DNA of 64,000 nt from Saezia sanguinis (GCF_003991585.1 NZ_PQSP01000001.1:620001-684000), one strand, 5' to 3'; shown: positions 37,701 to 48,027, counted from the stretch's first letter. A program made the numbers and translations. Notes: generated from the letters alone by a model not told the origin.

Positions 37701-38714
37701 ATGAAAAAAGTAGTATTGATTGCAACAGGCGGTACGATTGCATCAGCTTGGAATGAAAAAGAGGGGGATGTGCGAGCATCCATTCCCGGAGAATCACTGA
37801 TAGAAAAAATATCGCCTTACCTGACAGATATCAGCCTGGAAATTGAAAACTTCAGCAATATCGGCAGCCATCGCATGACGCTTGAAAATGTTTTTCGCCT
37901 GGCCAAGTGCGCAGAAAAACATCTGATGCGTGAAGATGTATGCGGTGTTGTGATTACCCACGGCACAGATACCATGGAAGAAAGTGCCTATATGGCCGAC
38001 CTGGTAGCCAGCTCTGAAAAGCCGGTTGTGTTCACTGGTGCCCAATACAGTGCCGACCAGCCCGACAGTGACGGGCCGCGCAATCTGTATACGGCCATAC
38101 TGGTGGCAGCCAGCCCGCATGCTGCGGGGCTTGGTGTTTTGCTGGTTTTTGACGGCGAGATTCATGCGGCCAAATTTGTAAAAAAGATTCATAGCTCGCA
38201 ATTGCATGCATTTGATTCTCCAGGACATGGCAAGCTTGGCTTCATTGATGGAGATGAGATCTGCATCCAGCAACGTCCCGCAGTGATCAGAAAATACAAG
38301 GTGGATGGTATTGAAAGCAGAATCGATATCATCAAACTGGCCATTGGCATGGATGGCCGGTTTGTCCAATGCGCGATCAACAGTGGAACCAAAGCCATTG
38401 TGATCGAAGCATTTGGCCGGGGCAATGTACCGCCTGCGGTGTTTTCGGTGATCAAGGCGGCCGTCAAGGACAATATCCTGGTCGTCATCACAACCCGGTG
38501 TGAGCAAGGTGGCGTCAGGCCGATCTATGGAGATGGCGGGGGCAAAGACCTGGAACGCATCGGCGTGGTGTTTGCCGGGGATATGCCGGCAATCAAGGTG
38601 CGCATTCTGTTATCCGTCATCCTGATGATCACACAAAACAAGGATGAAATTTCCAAAGCCATTCATGAAGCACTGGACTCAGAATCATTGATGTCCACCC
38701 TTCACACGGAATGA
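37701..38714 (+). CDS. L-asparaginase-type amidohydrolase
   Basis: 337 residues of the asparaginase/glutaminase family. Both threonine motifs are intact: ATGGTIAS at residues 8-15 and THGTDTMEESAY near 90. No signal peptide, so it acts in the cytoplasm. It is 8 bp after the M20 gene and the last gene of the importer operon. Release of ammonia from an imported amide seems likely. It could be an asparaginase homologue with a special amide substrate. Confidence 0.9.
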   Translation: MKKVVLIATGGTIASAWNEKEGDVRASIPGESLIEKISPYLTDISLEIENFSNIGSHRMTLENVFRLAKCAEKHLMREDVCGVVITHGTDTMEESAYMADLVASSEKPVVFTGAQYSADQPDSDGPRNLYTAILVAASPHAAGLGVLLVFDGEIHAAKFVKKIHSSQLHAFDSPGHGKLGFIDGDEICIQQRPAVIRKYKVDGIESRIDIIKLAIGMDGRFVQCAINSGTKAIVIEAFGRGNVPPAVFSVIKAAVKDNILVVITTRCEQGGVRPIYGDGGGKDLERIGVVFAGDMPAIKVRILLSVILMITQNKDEISKAIHEALDSESLMSTLHTE

Positions 38715-38740
38715 ATACACTGCCCCCTCTATGCCCTCTT

Positions 38741-38790
38741 ACACCCCCTGGCCAGGCTGAGTATCATGCTCTTCCCTGGCCAACGGGTGT
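38741..38790 (+). terminator. Hairpin after the asparaginase gene, possible terminator
   Basis: Arms at 38741-38754 and 38777-38790 pair at 12 of 14 positions, with a 22-nt loop region. Only a weak T-tract follows, so termination may be inefficient. Confidence 0.5.
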
Positions 38791-38911
38791 GTGTCTTCTA
38801 TAATAACGGCACTTTAACCTTTCGCAGTGCTTTGCCGTATAACCCATATGGCATGTGCACTGCCCATGCATAAAAGCCCTCTTTTATGCATGACTCTGAC
38901 AAAGACAACAT

Positions 38912-40456
38912 ATGAGCCAATCTCTGATCGCTGCCCTGCAAAATCCTGCACTGTACCCCCATCCTGTTGAATCATTTCAGGTTCTTGAAACCCATATCTC
39001 CTGGGTCATTCTGACAGGGCCTTTTGCTTACAAGATCAAAAAACCGGTCAATTTTGGCTTCGTCAACTTCACCGAACTCGAAGGCCGCAAACATTTCTGC
39101 GAGCTTGAACTGCAACTCAATCAGCGGCTGACGCACGATCTTTACCTGCAAGTGCTGCCCATTACAGGCACTCCGGATGCCCCGCAGCTCAACGGGACAG
39201 GCCCTGCCATTGAATATGCACTGCAAATGAACCAGTTCTCACAGGAACAGTTGCTGGTGAACCTGCTGGAACAAGGCGAGTTGAAGCCCGAATATATCGA
39301 TTCAACGGCACGGCAGATTGCAGACTTTCACCTGCAAACCCCGGTGGTTCCGGTAACCCTGCCCTACGGCACACCACAACACGTGATGGCACCGGTACAG
39401 CAAAATTTCGATCAGATCCGGCCCATGCTGAATGACGACAAAGACCTGCAACAACTGGCCGCATTGGAACGCTGGGCGCAAGACAGCTACCGGCAACTTG
39501 AACCTGTGCTTTCAGCCCGTAAAGCCAACGGCTTTATCCGGGAATGCCATGGCGATATTCACCTAGCCAATATGGCGCTTTTCCATGATCAGGTTGTCAT
39601 TTTTGACTGCATTGAATTCAATGAAGACTTCCGCCTGACAGATGTTGCCGCCGATGTCGCATTTCTCGCCATGGATTTGCAAGCGCGCGGCCTGCATGCC
39701 TTATGCAACCGTTTTATCAACCTGTATCTGGAACGCACAGGAGACTACCAGATACTGGCTGTGCTGCCGTTTTATATGGCATATCGGGCCATGGTTCGCG
39801 CCAAAGTCAGCCTGTTTGGCATGACACCGCAAACAACGCCGGAGCAGCGCGCTGCCATATTTCAACAATACCGCAATTACGCAACGCTGGCCCAGCAGCA
39901 CAGTGTCACCCCCAAACGTTTTCTGAGCATTATGCATGGCATCTCCGGCAGCGGAAAAAGCCATACAGCCATGCAACTGGCAGAAGCAACAGGAGCCATC
40001 AGGTTGCGCTCAGACGTTGAGCGCAAACGCCTGTATGCCCGAAGTGATGATACGGCAGCTGCTTTCAATCACGGTATTTATGATCCGCGGACCAATGCGG
40101 CCACATATGAGCGCTTGCACCAACTGGCCGCAGAAATACTGCAAATGGGCTTCCCCGTCATCATTGATGCCACTTATCTGAAGCAAGCCCAACGGCAAGC
40201 GGCGCAGCAAACAGCACTGGCGGCTGATGTGCCATTTCACATCATTGACTGCCAGGCGCCTGACGATGTACTGCAGGCCCGTTTACAACAGCGGCAGGAG
40301 ACATCCGCCGAACCGTCCGACGCCAACTGGGAAATTGCCCAGGCGCAACAGGCAAACCAGGAGCCTTTGAGTGCTGAAGAACTGAAGCAGGCCATACCTG
40401 TCCAGAGCAACGGCTATGAGGAAAATATCCGGCGCCTGCTGAAAGCGTTTGCCTGA
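38912..40456 (+). CDS. APH-like kinase fused to an AAA-type P-loop kinase
   Basis: 514 residues. The N-terminal half resembles the aminoglycoside phosphotransferase fold (RECHGDIHLANMALFHDQVVIFDCIEFNEDF, with the HGDxHxxN catalytic loop and the DFxE-like end). The C-terminal half is a small P-loop kinase with Walker A GISGSGKS (about residue 350), a lid region, and VIIDATYLKQAQR. The pair is a known conserved fusion of unknown substrate, sometimes annotated as a predicted kinase. Not a resistance gene by itself. Terminator downstream; no operon partner. Confidence 0.87.
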   Translation: MSQSLIAALQNPALYPHPVESFQVLETHISWVILTGPFAYKIKKPVNFGFVNFTELEGRKHFCELELQLNQRLTHDLYLQVLPITGTPDAPQLNGTGPAIEYALQMNQFSQEQLLVNLLEQGELKPEYIDSTARQIADFHLQTPVVPVTLPYGTPQHVMAPVQQNFDQIRPMLNDDKDLQQLAALERWAQDSYRQLEPVLSARKANGFIRECHGDIHLANMALFHDQVVIFDCIEFNEDFRLTDVAADVAFLAMDLQARGLHALCNRFINLYLERTGDYQILAVLPFYMAYRAMVRAKVSLFGMTPQTTPEQRAAIFQQYRNYATLAQQHSVTPKRFLSIMHGISGSGKSHTAMQLAEATGAIRLRSDVERKRLYARSDDTAAAFNHGIYDPRTNAATYERLHQLAAEILQMGFPVIIDATYLKQAQRQAAQQTALAADVPFHIIDCQAPDDVLQARLQQRQETSAEPSDANWEIAQAQQANQEPLSAEELKQAIPVQSNGYEENIRRLLKAFA

Positions 40457-40498
40457 CCGCACCCCTTTAAAGCCCCTTTAAAAATCATACGCTGTTTT

Positions 40499-40541
40499 AG
40501 CCTTCCGAAATTCTGCACAGCAGACATCCGGAAGGCTTTTT
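40499..40541 (+). terminator. Intrinsic terminator
   Basis: Stem AGCCTTCCG/CGGAAGGCT (9 bp), 21-nt loop, then five T. It lies about 45 bp after the stop of the kinase-fusion gene. Confidence 0.85.
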
Positions 40542-40586
40542 GATACCCGACTTTTCTTCATGACTAATACAGTCAGCAACACTTAT

Positions 40587-40600
40587 GTCTTATATAAGAC
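40587..40600. promoter_or_regulatory. 14-bp perfect palindrome upstream of acnB
   Basis: GTCTTATATAAGAC, 240 bp before the acnB start codon. A palindrome of this type is what a dimeric GntR-like repressor would bind. No factor can be named from the sequence, and the AT-rich centre could also be part of the promoter. Confidence 0.5.
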
Positions 40601-40705
40601 TGTAAACTATCTCCACAATAACTGAACACCCACCGGGTAAGGCTTGTTCAGGATGGTTTAAGAGAAAAGAACGCCAGAACGACTGGTGAAGGAGACAACC
40701 GCACG

Positions 40706-40756
40706 CCCCATGAATTCACCATGTGGATCAACTGCACAGCGGTGAATTTCATGGGG
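40706..40756 (+). promoter_or_regulatory. Long stem-loop in the acnB leader
   Basis: CCCCATGAATTCACC (40706-40720) pairs with GGTGAATTTCATGGGG (40741-40756) over 15 bp with one bulged base; the loop is 20 nt. There is no T-tract, so it is not a terminator. It begins 134 nt before the acnB ATG and may be a leader regulatory structure, a protein-binding RNA or a riboswitch-like element. No known class was recognised. Confidence 0.6.
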
Positions 40757-40839
40757 GACAGGCGGCCTGCAATAACAAGCCTGTTCCTGCTGTGTGCAAC
40801 GGTTAATATCCCACGTCTTTTCTTGAAGGAACATTTGCC

Positions 40840-43431
40840 ATGTTGCAAGCCTATCGCCAACACGCCGCCGAACGCGCCGCTTTGGGAATTCCGCCGCTAC
40901 CGTTATCTGCCAAGCAAACCGCTGATCTGATCGAATTGCTAAAAAATCCCCCTGCCGGAGAAGAAAATTTTCTGCTTGACCTGATCACCAACCGCGTTCC
41001 TGCCGGCGTGGACGATGCCGCCAAAGTCAAAGCATCGTATCTGGCCGCAGTGGCTTTGGGCAAAGAAAAATCTCCTCTGATCAACCGCGCCAAAGCCACG
41101 GAACTGCTGGGAACCATGCTGGGCGGCTACAACATTTCGCCATTGATCGAGTTGCTGGACGACGCAGAAGTCGGCACCATTGCCGCAGATGGTCTGAAAA
41201 AGACCTTATTGATGTTTGACGCCTTCCACGATGTGCAGGAAAAAGCCGAAAAAGGCAATGCCAACGCCAAAGCCGTGCTGCAAAGCTGGGCCGATGCGGA
41301 ATGGTTCACCAGCCGGCCGGAAGTCCCCCAGAGCCTGACCATTACCGTATTCAAGGTTGCGGGTGAAACCAATACCGATGATCTGTCACCGGCACCGGAT
41401 GCCACAACCCGTCCGGATATTCCGATGCACGCACTGGCAATGCTGAAAAATGCCCGTCCCGGCGCACCGTTCCAGCCCGAAGAAGACGGCAAACGCGGCC
41501 CGATCCAGTTTATTGCCGACCTGAAAAAGCAGAACCACCTCGTTGCTTATGTAGGCGATGTGGTGGGCACCGGCTCCAGCCGTAAATCAGCCACCAACTC
41601 GGTACTGTGGTGGACCGGTGAAGACATTCCGTTCATCCCCAACAAGCGCTTTGGCGGCGTTTGCCTGGGCGGCAAAATTGCGCCCATTTTCTATAACACC
41701 ATGGAAGATGCCGGGGCACTGCCTATTGAGCTGGATGTTTCCCAGATGAACATGGGCGACGCTATTGAACTGCGCCCCTATGAAGGTAAAGCGCTCAAAG
41801 ACGGCAAAGTCATTGCTGAATTCAAAGTCAAATCCGACGTGCTGTTTGACGAAGTACGCGCCGGTGGCCGTATTCCGCTGATCATTGGCCGCGGCCTGAC
41901 CGCCAAAGCCCGTGAAGCGCTGAAACTGCCGCCCTCCACCCTGTTCCGCCTGCCTGAGCAGCCTCAGGACAGCGGCAAGGGATATTCACTGGCGCAAAAA
42001 ATGGTCGGGCGTGCCTGCGGCCTGCCTGAAGGCAAAGGCATTCGCCCCGGAACCTACTGCGAACCGCGCATGACCAGCGTAGGTTCACAGGACACCACCG
42101 GCCCGATGACGCGTGACGAGCTCAAAGACCTGGCCTGCCTGGGCTTTTCTGCCGATCTGGTCATGCAGTCGTTCTGCCACACAGCGGCTTATCCAAAGCC
42201 AGTTGATGTGAAAATGCACCACGAGCTGCCCGATTTCATCAGCACCCGTGGCGGCGTTGCATTGCGCCCGGGCGATGGTGTGATTCACTCCTGGCTTAAC
42301 CGCATGCTGCTGCCCGATACCGTCGGTACCGGCGGCGACTCGCATACCCGCTTCCCGATTGGCATCTCATTCCCGGCCGGCTCCGGTCTGGTGGCATTTG
42401 CCGCTGCCACCGGTGTCATGCCGCTGGACATGCCCGAGTCGGTGCTGGTGCGTTTCAAAGGCAAAATGCAGCCCGGCATCACGCTGCGTGACCTGGTCAA
42501 CGCCATTCCACTGCAAGCCATTAAAAACGGCCAGTTGACGGTTGCCAAACAAGGCAAGAAAAACATCTTCTCTGGCCGCATTCTGGAAATTGAAGGCCTG
42601 CCAAATCTGAAGGTGGAGCAGGCATTTGAACTCTCTGACGCGTCGGCCGAACGCTCTGCAGCAGGCTGCACGGTGCACCTGAACAAAGAGCCCATCATCG
42701 AATATTTGCAAAGCAACATCACACTGCTGAAATGGATGATTGCCAACGGCTACCAGGATGCACGCACCCTGCAACGCCGCATCAAGAAGATGGAACAATG
42801 GCTGGACAATCCGCAACTGCTGCAACCTGATGCAGATGCTGAATACGCTGCCGTCATTGAAATTGACCTTGAAAAAATCAGCGAGCCGATTGTGGCCTGT
42901 CCCAATGACCCGGATGATGTGAAAACCCTGTCCGACGTTGCCGGCACCAAGATTGATGAAGTGTTCATCGGCTCCTGCATGACCAACATTGGCCACTTCC
43001 GTGCCGCATCCAAACTGCTCGAAGGTAAGCGCGATATTCCGGTGAAGCTGTGGGTTGCCCCGCCAACCAAAATGGATGCCAAGCAACTGACCGAAGAAGG
43101 TCATTACGGCGTATTTGGCACTGCAGGTGCACGCACCGAAATGCCGGGCTGCTCGTTGTGCATGGGCAATCAGGCACAGGTGCGCGAAGGCGCTACCGTC
43201 ATGTCTACCAGCACCCGCAACTTCCCGAACCGGCTGGGCAAAAATACCAATGTATACCTTGGTTCGGCAGAACTGGCAGCCATCTGCTCACGGCTGGGCA
43301 AAATCCCCAGCAAAGAAGAGTACATGGCCGACATGGGCGTACTGACCGCCAACAGTGACAAGATTTACCGTTACATGAATTTTGACACCATGGCCGAGTA
43401 CGAAAAAGCAGCGGAAACAGTCACTGCCTGA
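40840..43431 (+). CDS. acnB: Aconitate hydratase B
   Basis: 863 residues, the normal AcnB length. Interconverts citrate and isocitrate. The domain order typical of AcnB is visible: the HEAT-like N-terminal domain ([22 protein letters not shown]), then the small swivelling domain, then the catalytic domain. The cluster cysteines are in [12 protein letters not shown] and [12 protein letters not shown]. The ribosome-binding site GAAGGA is about 11 bp upstream. It has its own leader structure and terminator and appears monocistronic. Confidence 0.97.
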   Translation: MLQAYRQHAAERAALGIPPLPLSAKQTADLIELLKNPPAGEENFLLDLITNRVPAGVDDAAKVKASYLAAVALGKEKSPLINRAKATELLGTMLGGYNISPLIELLDDAEVGTIAADGLKKTLLMFDAFHDVQEKAEKGNANAKAVLQSWADAEWFTSRPEVPQSLTITVFKVAGETNTDDLSPAPDATTRPDIPMHALAMLKNARPGAPFQPEEDGKRGPIQFIADLKKQNHLVAYVGDVVGTGSSRKSATNSVLWWTGEDIPFIPNKRFGGVCLGGKIAPIFYNTMEDAGALPIELDVSQMNMGDAIELRPYEGKALKDGKVIAEFKVKSDVLFDEVRAGGRIPLIIGRGLTAKAREALKLPPSTLFRLPEQPQDSGKGYSLAQKMVGRACGLPEGKGIRPGTYCEPRMTSVGSQDTTGPMTRDELKDLACLGFSADLVMQSFCHTAAYPKPVDVKMHHELPDFISTRGGVALRPGDGVIHSWLNRMLLPDTVGTGGDSHTRFPIGISFPAGSGLVAFAAATGVMPLDMPESVLVRFKGKMQPGITLRDLVNAIPLQAIKNGQLTVAKQGKKNIFSGRILEIEGLPNLKVEQAFELSDASAERSAAGCTVHLNKEPIIEYLQSNITLLKWMIANGYQDARTLQRRIKKMEQWLDNPQLLQPDADAEYAAVIEIDLEKISEPIVACPNDPDDVKTLSDVAGTKIDEVFIGSCMTNIGHFRAASKLLEGKRDIPVKLWVAPPTKMDAKQLTEEGHYGVFGTAGARTEMPGCSLCMGNQAQVREGATVMSTSTRNFPNRLGKNTNVYLGSAELAAICSRLGKIPSKEEYMADMGVLTANSDKIYRYMNFDTMAEYEKAAETVTA

Positions 43432-43476
43432 ACCTGCTTTTCTCACCTGCAGCCATAAGCTGCACATCAGCTCCCA

Positions 43477-43504
43477 AACGCCCTCTGAACACGAGGGCGT
43501 TTTC
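43477..43504 (+). terminator. Intrinsic terminator of acnB
   Basis: Stem AACGCCCTC/GAGGGCGTT (9 bp), seven-base loop, then a short T-tract. It begins about 45 bp after the stop codon. Confidence 0.88.
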
Positions 43505-43627
43505 ACATCTTTCCTGATCTGTAGCAATACAGATTGCATGAACTGATCGTCACAACCTATCTTTATTTTAGAATGAAGCACTGATCGTTATATAATCAAA
43601 ACATTATGTCTTGAGGAAGGTTTTCCC

Positions 43628-44080
43628 ATGAAACGTCTCGATTTGCTGGACGAAACCGACCGTCAACTTATTTCGCTGTTGCAGGTCAATGCACGTGAAT
43701 CCATTGCTGAGCTAGCGCGTAAACTCGGCGTCGCCCGCACCACCATCATTGCTCGCATTGAACGCTTGGAAAAAAACGAAACCATCACCGGCTACACCGT
43801 TAAACTCGGGCAGAATGTGCTGTCCTCAGAGCTGAATGCCTATGTCGGCATCACCGTGCAGCCCAAATCCAACCAGGCCGTCGTTGTCGAGCTGGAACGC
43901 ATTCCGGAAATTCAACTGCTGTGCGCTGTCAGCGGTGAGTTTGATTACGTTGCATGGGTCAAAGCCATCAATCCGGAACAGCTTGACCACCTGCTCAACC
44001 AGATCGGCAATATTGACGGCGTCATGAAAACCACCACCTCAATTGTGCTGGCGCGTAAAATCGACCGCAGCGCAACCTGA
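43628..44080 (+). CDS. Lrp/AsnC-family transcriptional regulator
   Basis: 150 residues. N-terminal helix-turn-helix LLQVNARESIAELARKLGVARTTIIARIERL, then an AsnC ligand-binding domain (NAYVGITVQPKSNQAVVVEL and so on). It has AAGG a few bases before its ATG. It faces the polar amino acid importer genes, which converge on it, and may sense an amino acid. The target is not known; its own promoter is the usual target of the family. Confidence 0.92.
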   Translation: MKRLDLLDETDRQLISLLQVNARESIAELARKLGVARTTIIARIERLEKNETITGYTVKLGQNVLSSELNAYVGITVQPKSNQAVVVELERIPEIQLLCAVSGEFDYVAWVKAINPEQLDHLLNQIGNIDGVMKTTTSIVLARKIDRSAT

Positions 44081-44087
44081 CTCACAA

Positions 44088-44858
44088 TCAGGCGTGTTTC
44101 ACCCGCGCTAAAAACGTTCGCGTGGCTTCCTGCTGCGGATTGTCAATTACCTGTGAAGGTGTGCCAGTCTCTACCACCACGCCATCACGCATAAAAACCA
44201 CCTGGTCTGCCACCGCTTTGGCAAAAGCGATTTCATGCGTCACCAAAATCATGGTCATGCCATCTCTGGCCAGCCCTTCAATCACGGAGAGCACTTCGCC
44301 CACCAGTTCAGGGTCCAGTGCAGAGGTGGCTTCGTCAAACAGCATCACATCAGGGCGCATGGCCAGTGCCCGGGCAATCGCCACACGCTGTTTCTGCCCG
44401 CCGGAGAGCTCATCCGGGTGCGCATGTGCTTTATCCGCCAGCCCGACACGCTCCAGCAGTTGCATTGCCAGTTCCTGTGCATCTGCCTTGGCCCGCCTGA
44501 GCACTGTCACCGGCCCTTCCATTACATTTTTTAATGCCGTCATATGCGGGAACAGATTGAAGTGCTGGAAAACCATCCCTGTCTGAGCCCGGAACTGCGC
44601 CAAAGCCTTATCGCCCAGCCGATGCCCCTGCAACTGGTCAAAATCGAAACGCTGCGCTCCGACCTGGATTACACCGCCATCCGGTTCGGTCAGCAGATTG
44701 ATGCAACGCAGCAACGTTGATTTGCCGGAGCCGGAAGGACCAATCAGTGCCACAACTTCGCCTTTGGAGATATCCATATTGATATCGCGCAGAACCTCCA
44801 GCGACCCAAAACTTTTACGCAAATTGCGAATAGAGATCATGCAGTTACCGTTTTTCAT
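44088..44858 (-). CDS. Polar amino acid ABC transporter ATPase
   Basis: 256 residues from the ATG that overlaps the permease stop codon (ATGA); a frame 12 codons longer also exists. Walker A GPSGSGKST, signature LSGGQKQRVAIARAL, Walker B VMLFDEATSALDPEL and H-loop LVTHEIAFAKAV match GlnQ/HisP-type importers. The nucleotide-binding subunit for the permease at 44855-45514. Confidence 0.93.
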   Translation of the reverse strand: MKNGNCMISIRNLRKSFGSLEVLRDINMDISKGEVVALIGPSGSGKSTLLRCINLLTEPDGGVIQVGAQRFDFDQLQGHRLGDKALAQFRAQTGMVFQHFNLFPHMTALKNVMEGPVTVLRRAKADAQELAMQLLERVGLADKAHAHPDELSGGQKQRVAIARALAMRPDVMLFDEATSALDPELVGEVLSVIEGLARDGMTMILVTHEIAFAKAVADQVVFMRDGVVVETGTPSQVIDNPQQEATRTFLARVKHA

Positions 44859-45514
44859 GATTTTTGACCGCGCATTTCCAGGCGCTCGGCCCAACAGGTC
44901 ACAGGAAACAGAATCAGAAAATAAATGATGGCAATTACCGTGTAAACTTCCAGCGGCCGGTACATTTCATGCAGAATCACCTCGCCCCGGTACAACAGGT
45001 CGGGAACCGCCAGCACAGAAAACAGCGAGGTATTTTTAAGCTGCATGATCGACTGGTTCACCAGCGGCGGCACCATGCGCTTAATCGCCTGCGGCAGCAC
45101 AATGCGCCACATGACCTGCCATTTGCGCATGCCCAGTGCCTGCCCGGCCTCTTTCTGGCCGGCATCAATGGAGATGATCCCGCCACGCACAATCTCGGCA
45201 TAAAACGCACCGCCATAAAGCGTCAGTGTGATAAAAGCCGCCAGCCCAGCCGATGGCGTGATGTTAAAAATAATCGGTACGGCGTAATAAATCCAGATCA
45301 GTTGCACCAGCACGGGCGTGCAACGAAACGGCTCAATGACACAACGGCATAAAACAGAAACCAGCTTATGAGGCGAAGCACGGCCCAGCCCAAAAATAAC
45401 CCCGAAGATAAAACCCGAGATTGTGACTAAAACGGTATAAAGAATGGTAACACCGGCACCGCTGAGCAGCAGATTGCGATATTCCCAGATCGATTGAAAA
45501 TTCCATTCATACAT
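44855..45514 (-). CDS. Polar amino acid ABC transporter permease
   Basis: 219 residues with five or six membrane segments and the HisMQ/GlnP signature GQKEAGQALGMRKWQVMWRIVLPQAIKRM. Only one permease gene is present, so it probably works as a homodimer. It is divergent from the substrate-binding protein gene. Confidence 0.92.
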   Translation of the reverse strand: MYEWNFQSIWEYRNLLLSGAGVTILYTVLVTISGFIFGVIFGLGRASPHKLVSVLCRCVIEPFRCTPVLVQLIWIYYAVPIIFNITPSAGLAAFITLTLYGGAFYAEIVRGGIISIDAGQKEAGQALGMRKWQVMWRIVLPQAIKRMVPPLVNQSIMQLKNTSLFSVLAVPDLLYRGEVILHEMYRPLEVYTVIAIIYFLILFPVTCWAERLEMRGQKS

Positions 45515-45882
45515 ATGGATACCTGAACGACATCAATTTCTCATGATGCGGGACGAGATACAAACAACAACGGTTGCACACTTCTGACATGCCCTCAAAC
45601 CACAGCAGAATTCCTGCATAGCCCGTTATTCACCGCCAGAATCGTGTAACGTGCAAAGCATAGCACTGTACATATAGAATGGTTTGCCAGTTGGGAATAT
45701 GGCACCAATATGAACAACACATCATACAAAGTGCAGTATAAAATCAAGCTACACTTCAGCATATGCGATGTGTCACAGAAAAAAGCTGACTTGATCATCA
45801 AGCGCTGAACCGGTCTGAACATCATCATCGCATCCAAATGCATTGATTGCTTTGTATTTGCAACTGTTTTCAGGAGATTTTC
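45515..45882. other. Divergent promoter region of the amino acid importer
   Basis: 368 bp between the permease and the binding-protein gene. A frame at 45595-45900 on the minus strand is not supported. Regulatory sites were looked for; no clear palindrome was found. Confidence 0.4.
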
Positions 45883-46722
45883 ATGGCTCATCGTCGTCAA
45901 TTTTTAGCCACGCTGACTGCAGGTGGCCTAACCGCAGCACTGCCGTCTTTTGTATTTGCCCAGGGCGGAACTGAAAGCGCATGGGACCGGATTCAGCGCA
46001 CCAAAACCCTGCGCATTGGCGCCATTCCAGGCGCAGCGCCCTACTATCACAAAGACCTGAATTCAGGAGAGTGGCAAGGTTTCATGATTGACTTTGCCAA
46101 AAACCTTGCAGACAAACTCAAAGTCAGCCTGGACGTCAACGAAACCACCTGGGGTAATTTTGTGATGGAACTGCAATCCAACAGAATTGACATCTTCATG
46201 GGCGTCAACCCTTCGCCAGAGCGCGCCAAAGCCATCGACATCACCAATCCGCTGTTTAACAACGCATTTGTGCTGGTTGCCCGCAAAGGGTTCGAGCCTA
46301 AAACATGGGAAGAAATCAACCAGCCTGAATGCAAGATCGCGGTGGATATTGGCTCCTCACACGACCAGTTCATCAGCAAAATGTGCCCCAATGCCACGCT
46401 GATCCGCCTCAAGAGCGCCACTGAAGCAACCATGGCTGTCCAGTCAGGTCGGGCCGATGCGCAGGTACTTGCCATTGTGCTGGCACTACGCATCTACAGC
46501 AAGAACCCCAACATCGGCAAAATCATTTTGCCGCAGCCTATTCAGACAACCACAACCAACATTGGCTTGCGCAAAGAAGAAGACAAACGCATGCTGGAAT
46601 ATGTTAACAACTGGATTGAAGAAATACGTGCCAGCGGCTTTGTACAAAAAACCGTACTGGCTAATCTGGAAAAATTCTCCGGTGTAACACCTGACCAACT
46701 ACCGGCAGAAATCAGTTTTTAA
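45883..46722 (+). CDS. Polar amino acid ABC transporter substrate-binding protein
   Basis: 279 residues from the ATG at 45883, preceded by CAGGAG at good distance. A signal peptide (MAHRRQFLATLTAGGLTAALP, cleavage near FVFAQG) with an RR pair suggests Tat or Sec export. The mature part has the SBP family 3 pattern: KTLRIGAIPGAAPYYHKD, VNETTWGNFVMELQSNRIDI and GVNPSPERAKAIDIT. It is the binding protein of the divergent permease and ATPase. Confidence 0.92.
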   Translation: MAHRRQFLATLTAGGLTAALPSFVFAQGGTESAWDRIQRTKTLRIGAIPGAAPYYHKDLNSGEWQGFMIDFAKNLADKLKVSLDVNETTWGNFVMELQSNRIDIFMGVNPSPERAKAIDITNPLFNNAFVLVARKGFEPKTWEEINQPECKIAVDIGSSHDQFISKMCPNATLIRLKSATEATMAVQSGRADAQVLAIVLALRIYSKNPNIGKIILPQPIQTTTTNIGLRKEEDKRMLEYVNNWIEEIRASGFVQKTVLANLEKFSGVTPDQLPAEISF

Positions 46723-46731
46723 CAATTGCAC

Positions 46732-46767
46732 AAAAAAACGATAGTGACCAAACACTATCGTTTTTTT
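46732..46767. terminator. Bidirectional intrinsic terminator
   Basis: AAAAAAACGATAGTG and CACTATCGTTTTTTT form an about 15-bp stem with a six-base loop, ending in seven T (46761-46767). It lies just after the binding-protein gene. Confidence 0.92.
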
Positions 46768-47130
46768 ATCTGTGCCAGACTGTTTTTACCTCAAGGCACA
46801 GCACTTCAAAAAATAATTTATCAAAGGCAATGCCCACTTTCAAGTTGGAACCGTGAGCCATTTTTCTTCCTATCTTTAACAGTTGCTCCATGTACCAATA
46901 ATCCGGCGATATTTATTCCCAACCATCAGCACCAAACAGATGTACCGGATGATGCTCTGACTTGGGATGAATCTGTTTTTGTGCAGGAACACGTCCCCAT
47001 TGTTTTGGGTAATTTCCAAGTATAATCAAGCGCATAGCTGACACAGTCAAATACCCGTTTTGTTTTTCAGAAGCAAAACGGTTTTATATTATCCTGAGAT
47101 CTGAAGCACCATCTGGGTTGCTTTAAATTT
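46768..47130. other. Gap before the truncated autotransporter
   Basis: About 360 bp. A plus-strand frame ending at 47025 has no recognisable domain and no ribosome-binding site, so it is not called. It should contain the promoter of the next gene. Confidence 0.4.
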
Positions 47131-47145
47131 GTGAAGGTATTGTTT

Positions 47146-47811
47146 ATGATGAAAACGCCTTTGGTGCAAATTGCATCTCTTGTGATTTTGGGATATGGAG
47201 GAATATCTTTCCAGGCGCATGCGCAAACAACACACCCTCCTTTTCTCGTATATTCAGGAACAAACTATCTGACAGGCGGGGACACCATTCCTTATGTGAA
47301 TAGCGGTGTCTTTGGATACGCCATTTATGCCAATGGGGCTGGTACCAGCATCATTGTCACGGGCGGCGGCGGTATTCGCGCGGAAAGCACCAATATGACC
47401 CAAACAGGTGTTGTTTATGCCGATCAGCAAGCCCGTATCGACCTGGGCACTGGCAGTTATATTCAAGGAGAAGGCTATAACGCCGCCGCGGGCTGGACCG
47501 GGGCCACCGGCATCTCAGCAAATAATGGCTATATAACGGCCCGCGATCTGACAATCAGTGTTAAATCAGATAATCCTTACGGCGCATACGCCAATAACAA
47601 TGGCGTGGTTGAATTGACCGGGCAGACCGATCTGACCGTCTACAATGCCAACAGTGCCAGTTTGAATGGTTATGGGCTTGTAAGCTCCATTGGTACTCTG
47701 ACAGCAGAGAACGTCAGCATGGTCATGAATGGAACAGGCGGCCTGTACAATGCAACGGCTTTAGGCATTTCTGCTTATGGCAAACAGACCATGGTGATGT
47801 GGATTCAGTAG
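47146..47811 (+). pseudogene. Truncated autotransporter-like passenger fragment
   Basis: 221 residues from the ATG at 47146 (GAAGG nearby). Signal peptide MMKTPLVQIASLVILGYGGI with cleavage near AHAQT, then a Gly/Asn/Thr-rich region of short repeats (IYANGAGTSIIVTGGGGI, ISANNGYITARDLTISVKSD, AYANNNGVVELTG) that fits a beta-helical passenger of a type V autotransporter or adhesin. The normal beta-barrel translocator (about 250 residues) is missing and the last residues (KQTMVMWIQ) do not fit the repeat. The gene is thus 3'-truncated, and the 216 bp after it (47812-48027) have no gene. Confidence 0.75.
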
Positions 47812-48027
47812 ACAAAACACATCCGGTCTCAAAAAATCGTATCAAAAACCCATATTTCTAAAAATATGCAGAAACAGTACTGACAAAACCGACGAAATAC
47901 CGATTGTGGTGTTGGTTTTATTGGCACGTTTCGGGCATCTGCCTGAAAAATCGGATTTTGAAAAAGACCGCAAACCACACTTCAAAGTTTGAAAAAACTG
48001 AGCCTAACAGCAAACAGAACCTATTAA

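Noticed and set aside
45595..45900. Frame in the divergent promoter region of the amino acid importer
   Set aside because: It overlaps the start of the binding-protein gene and has no domain.
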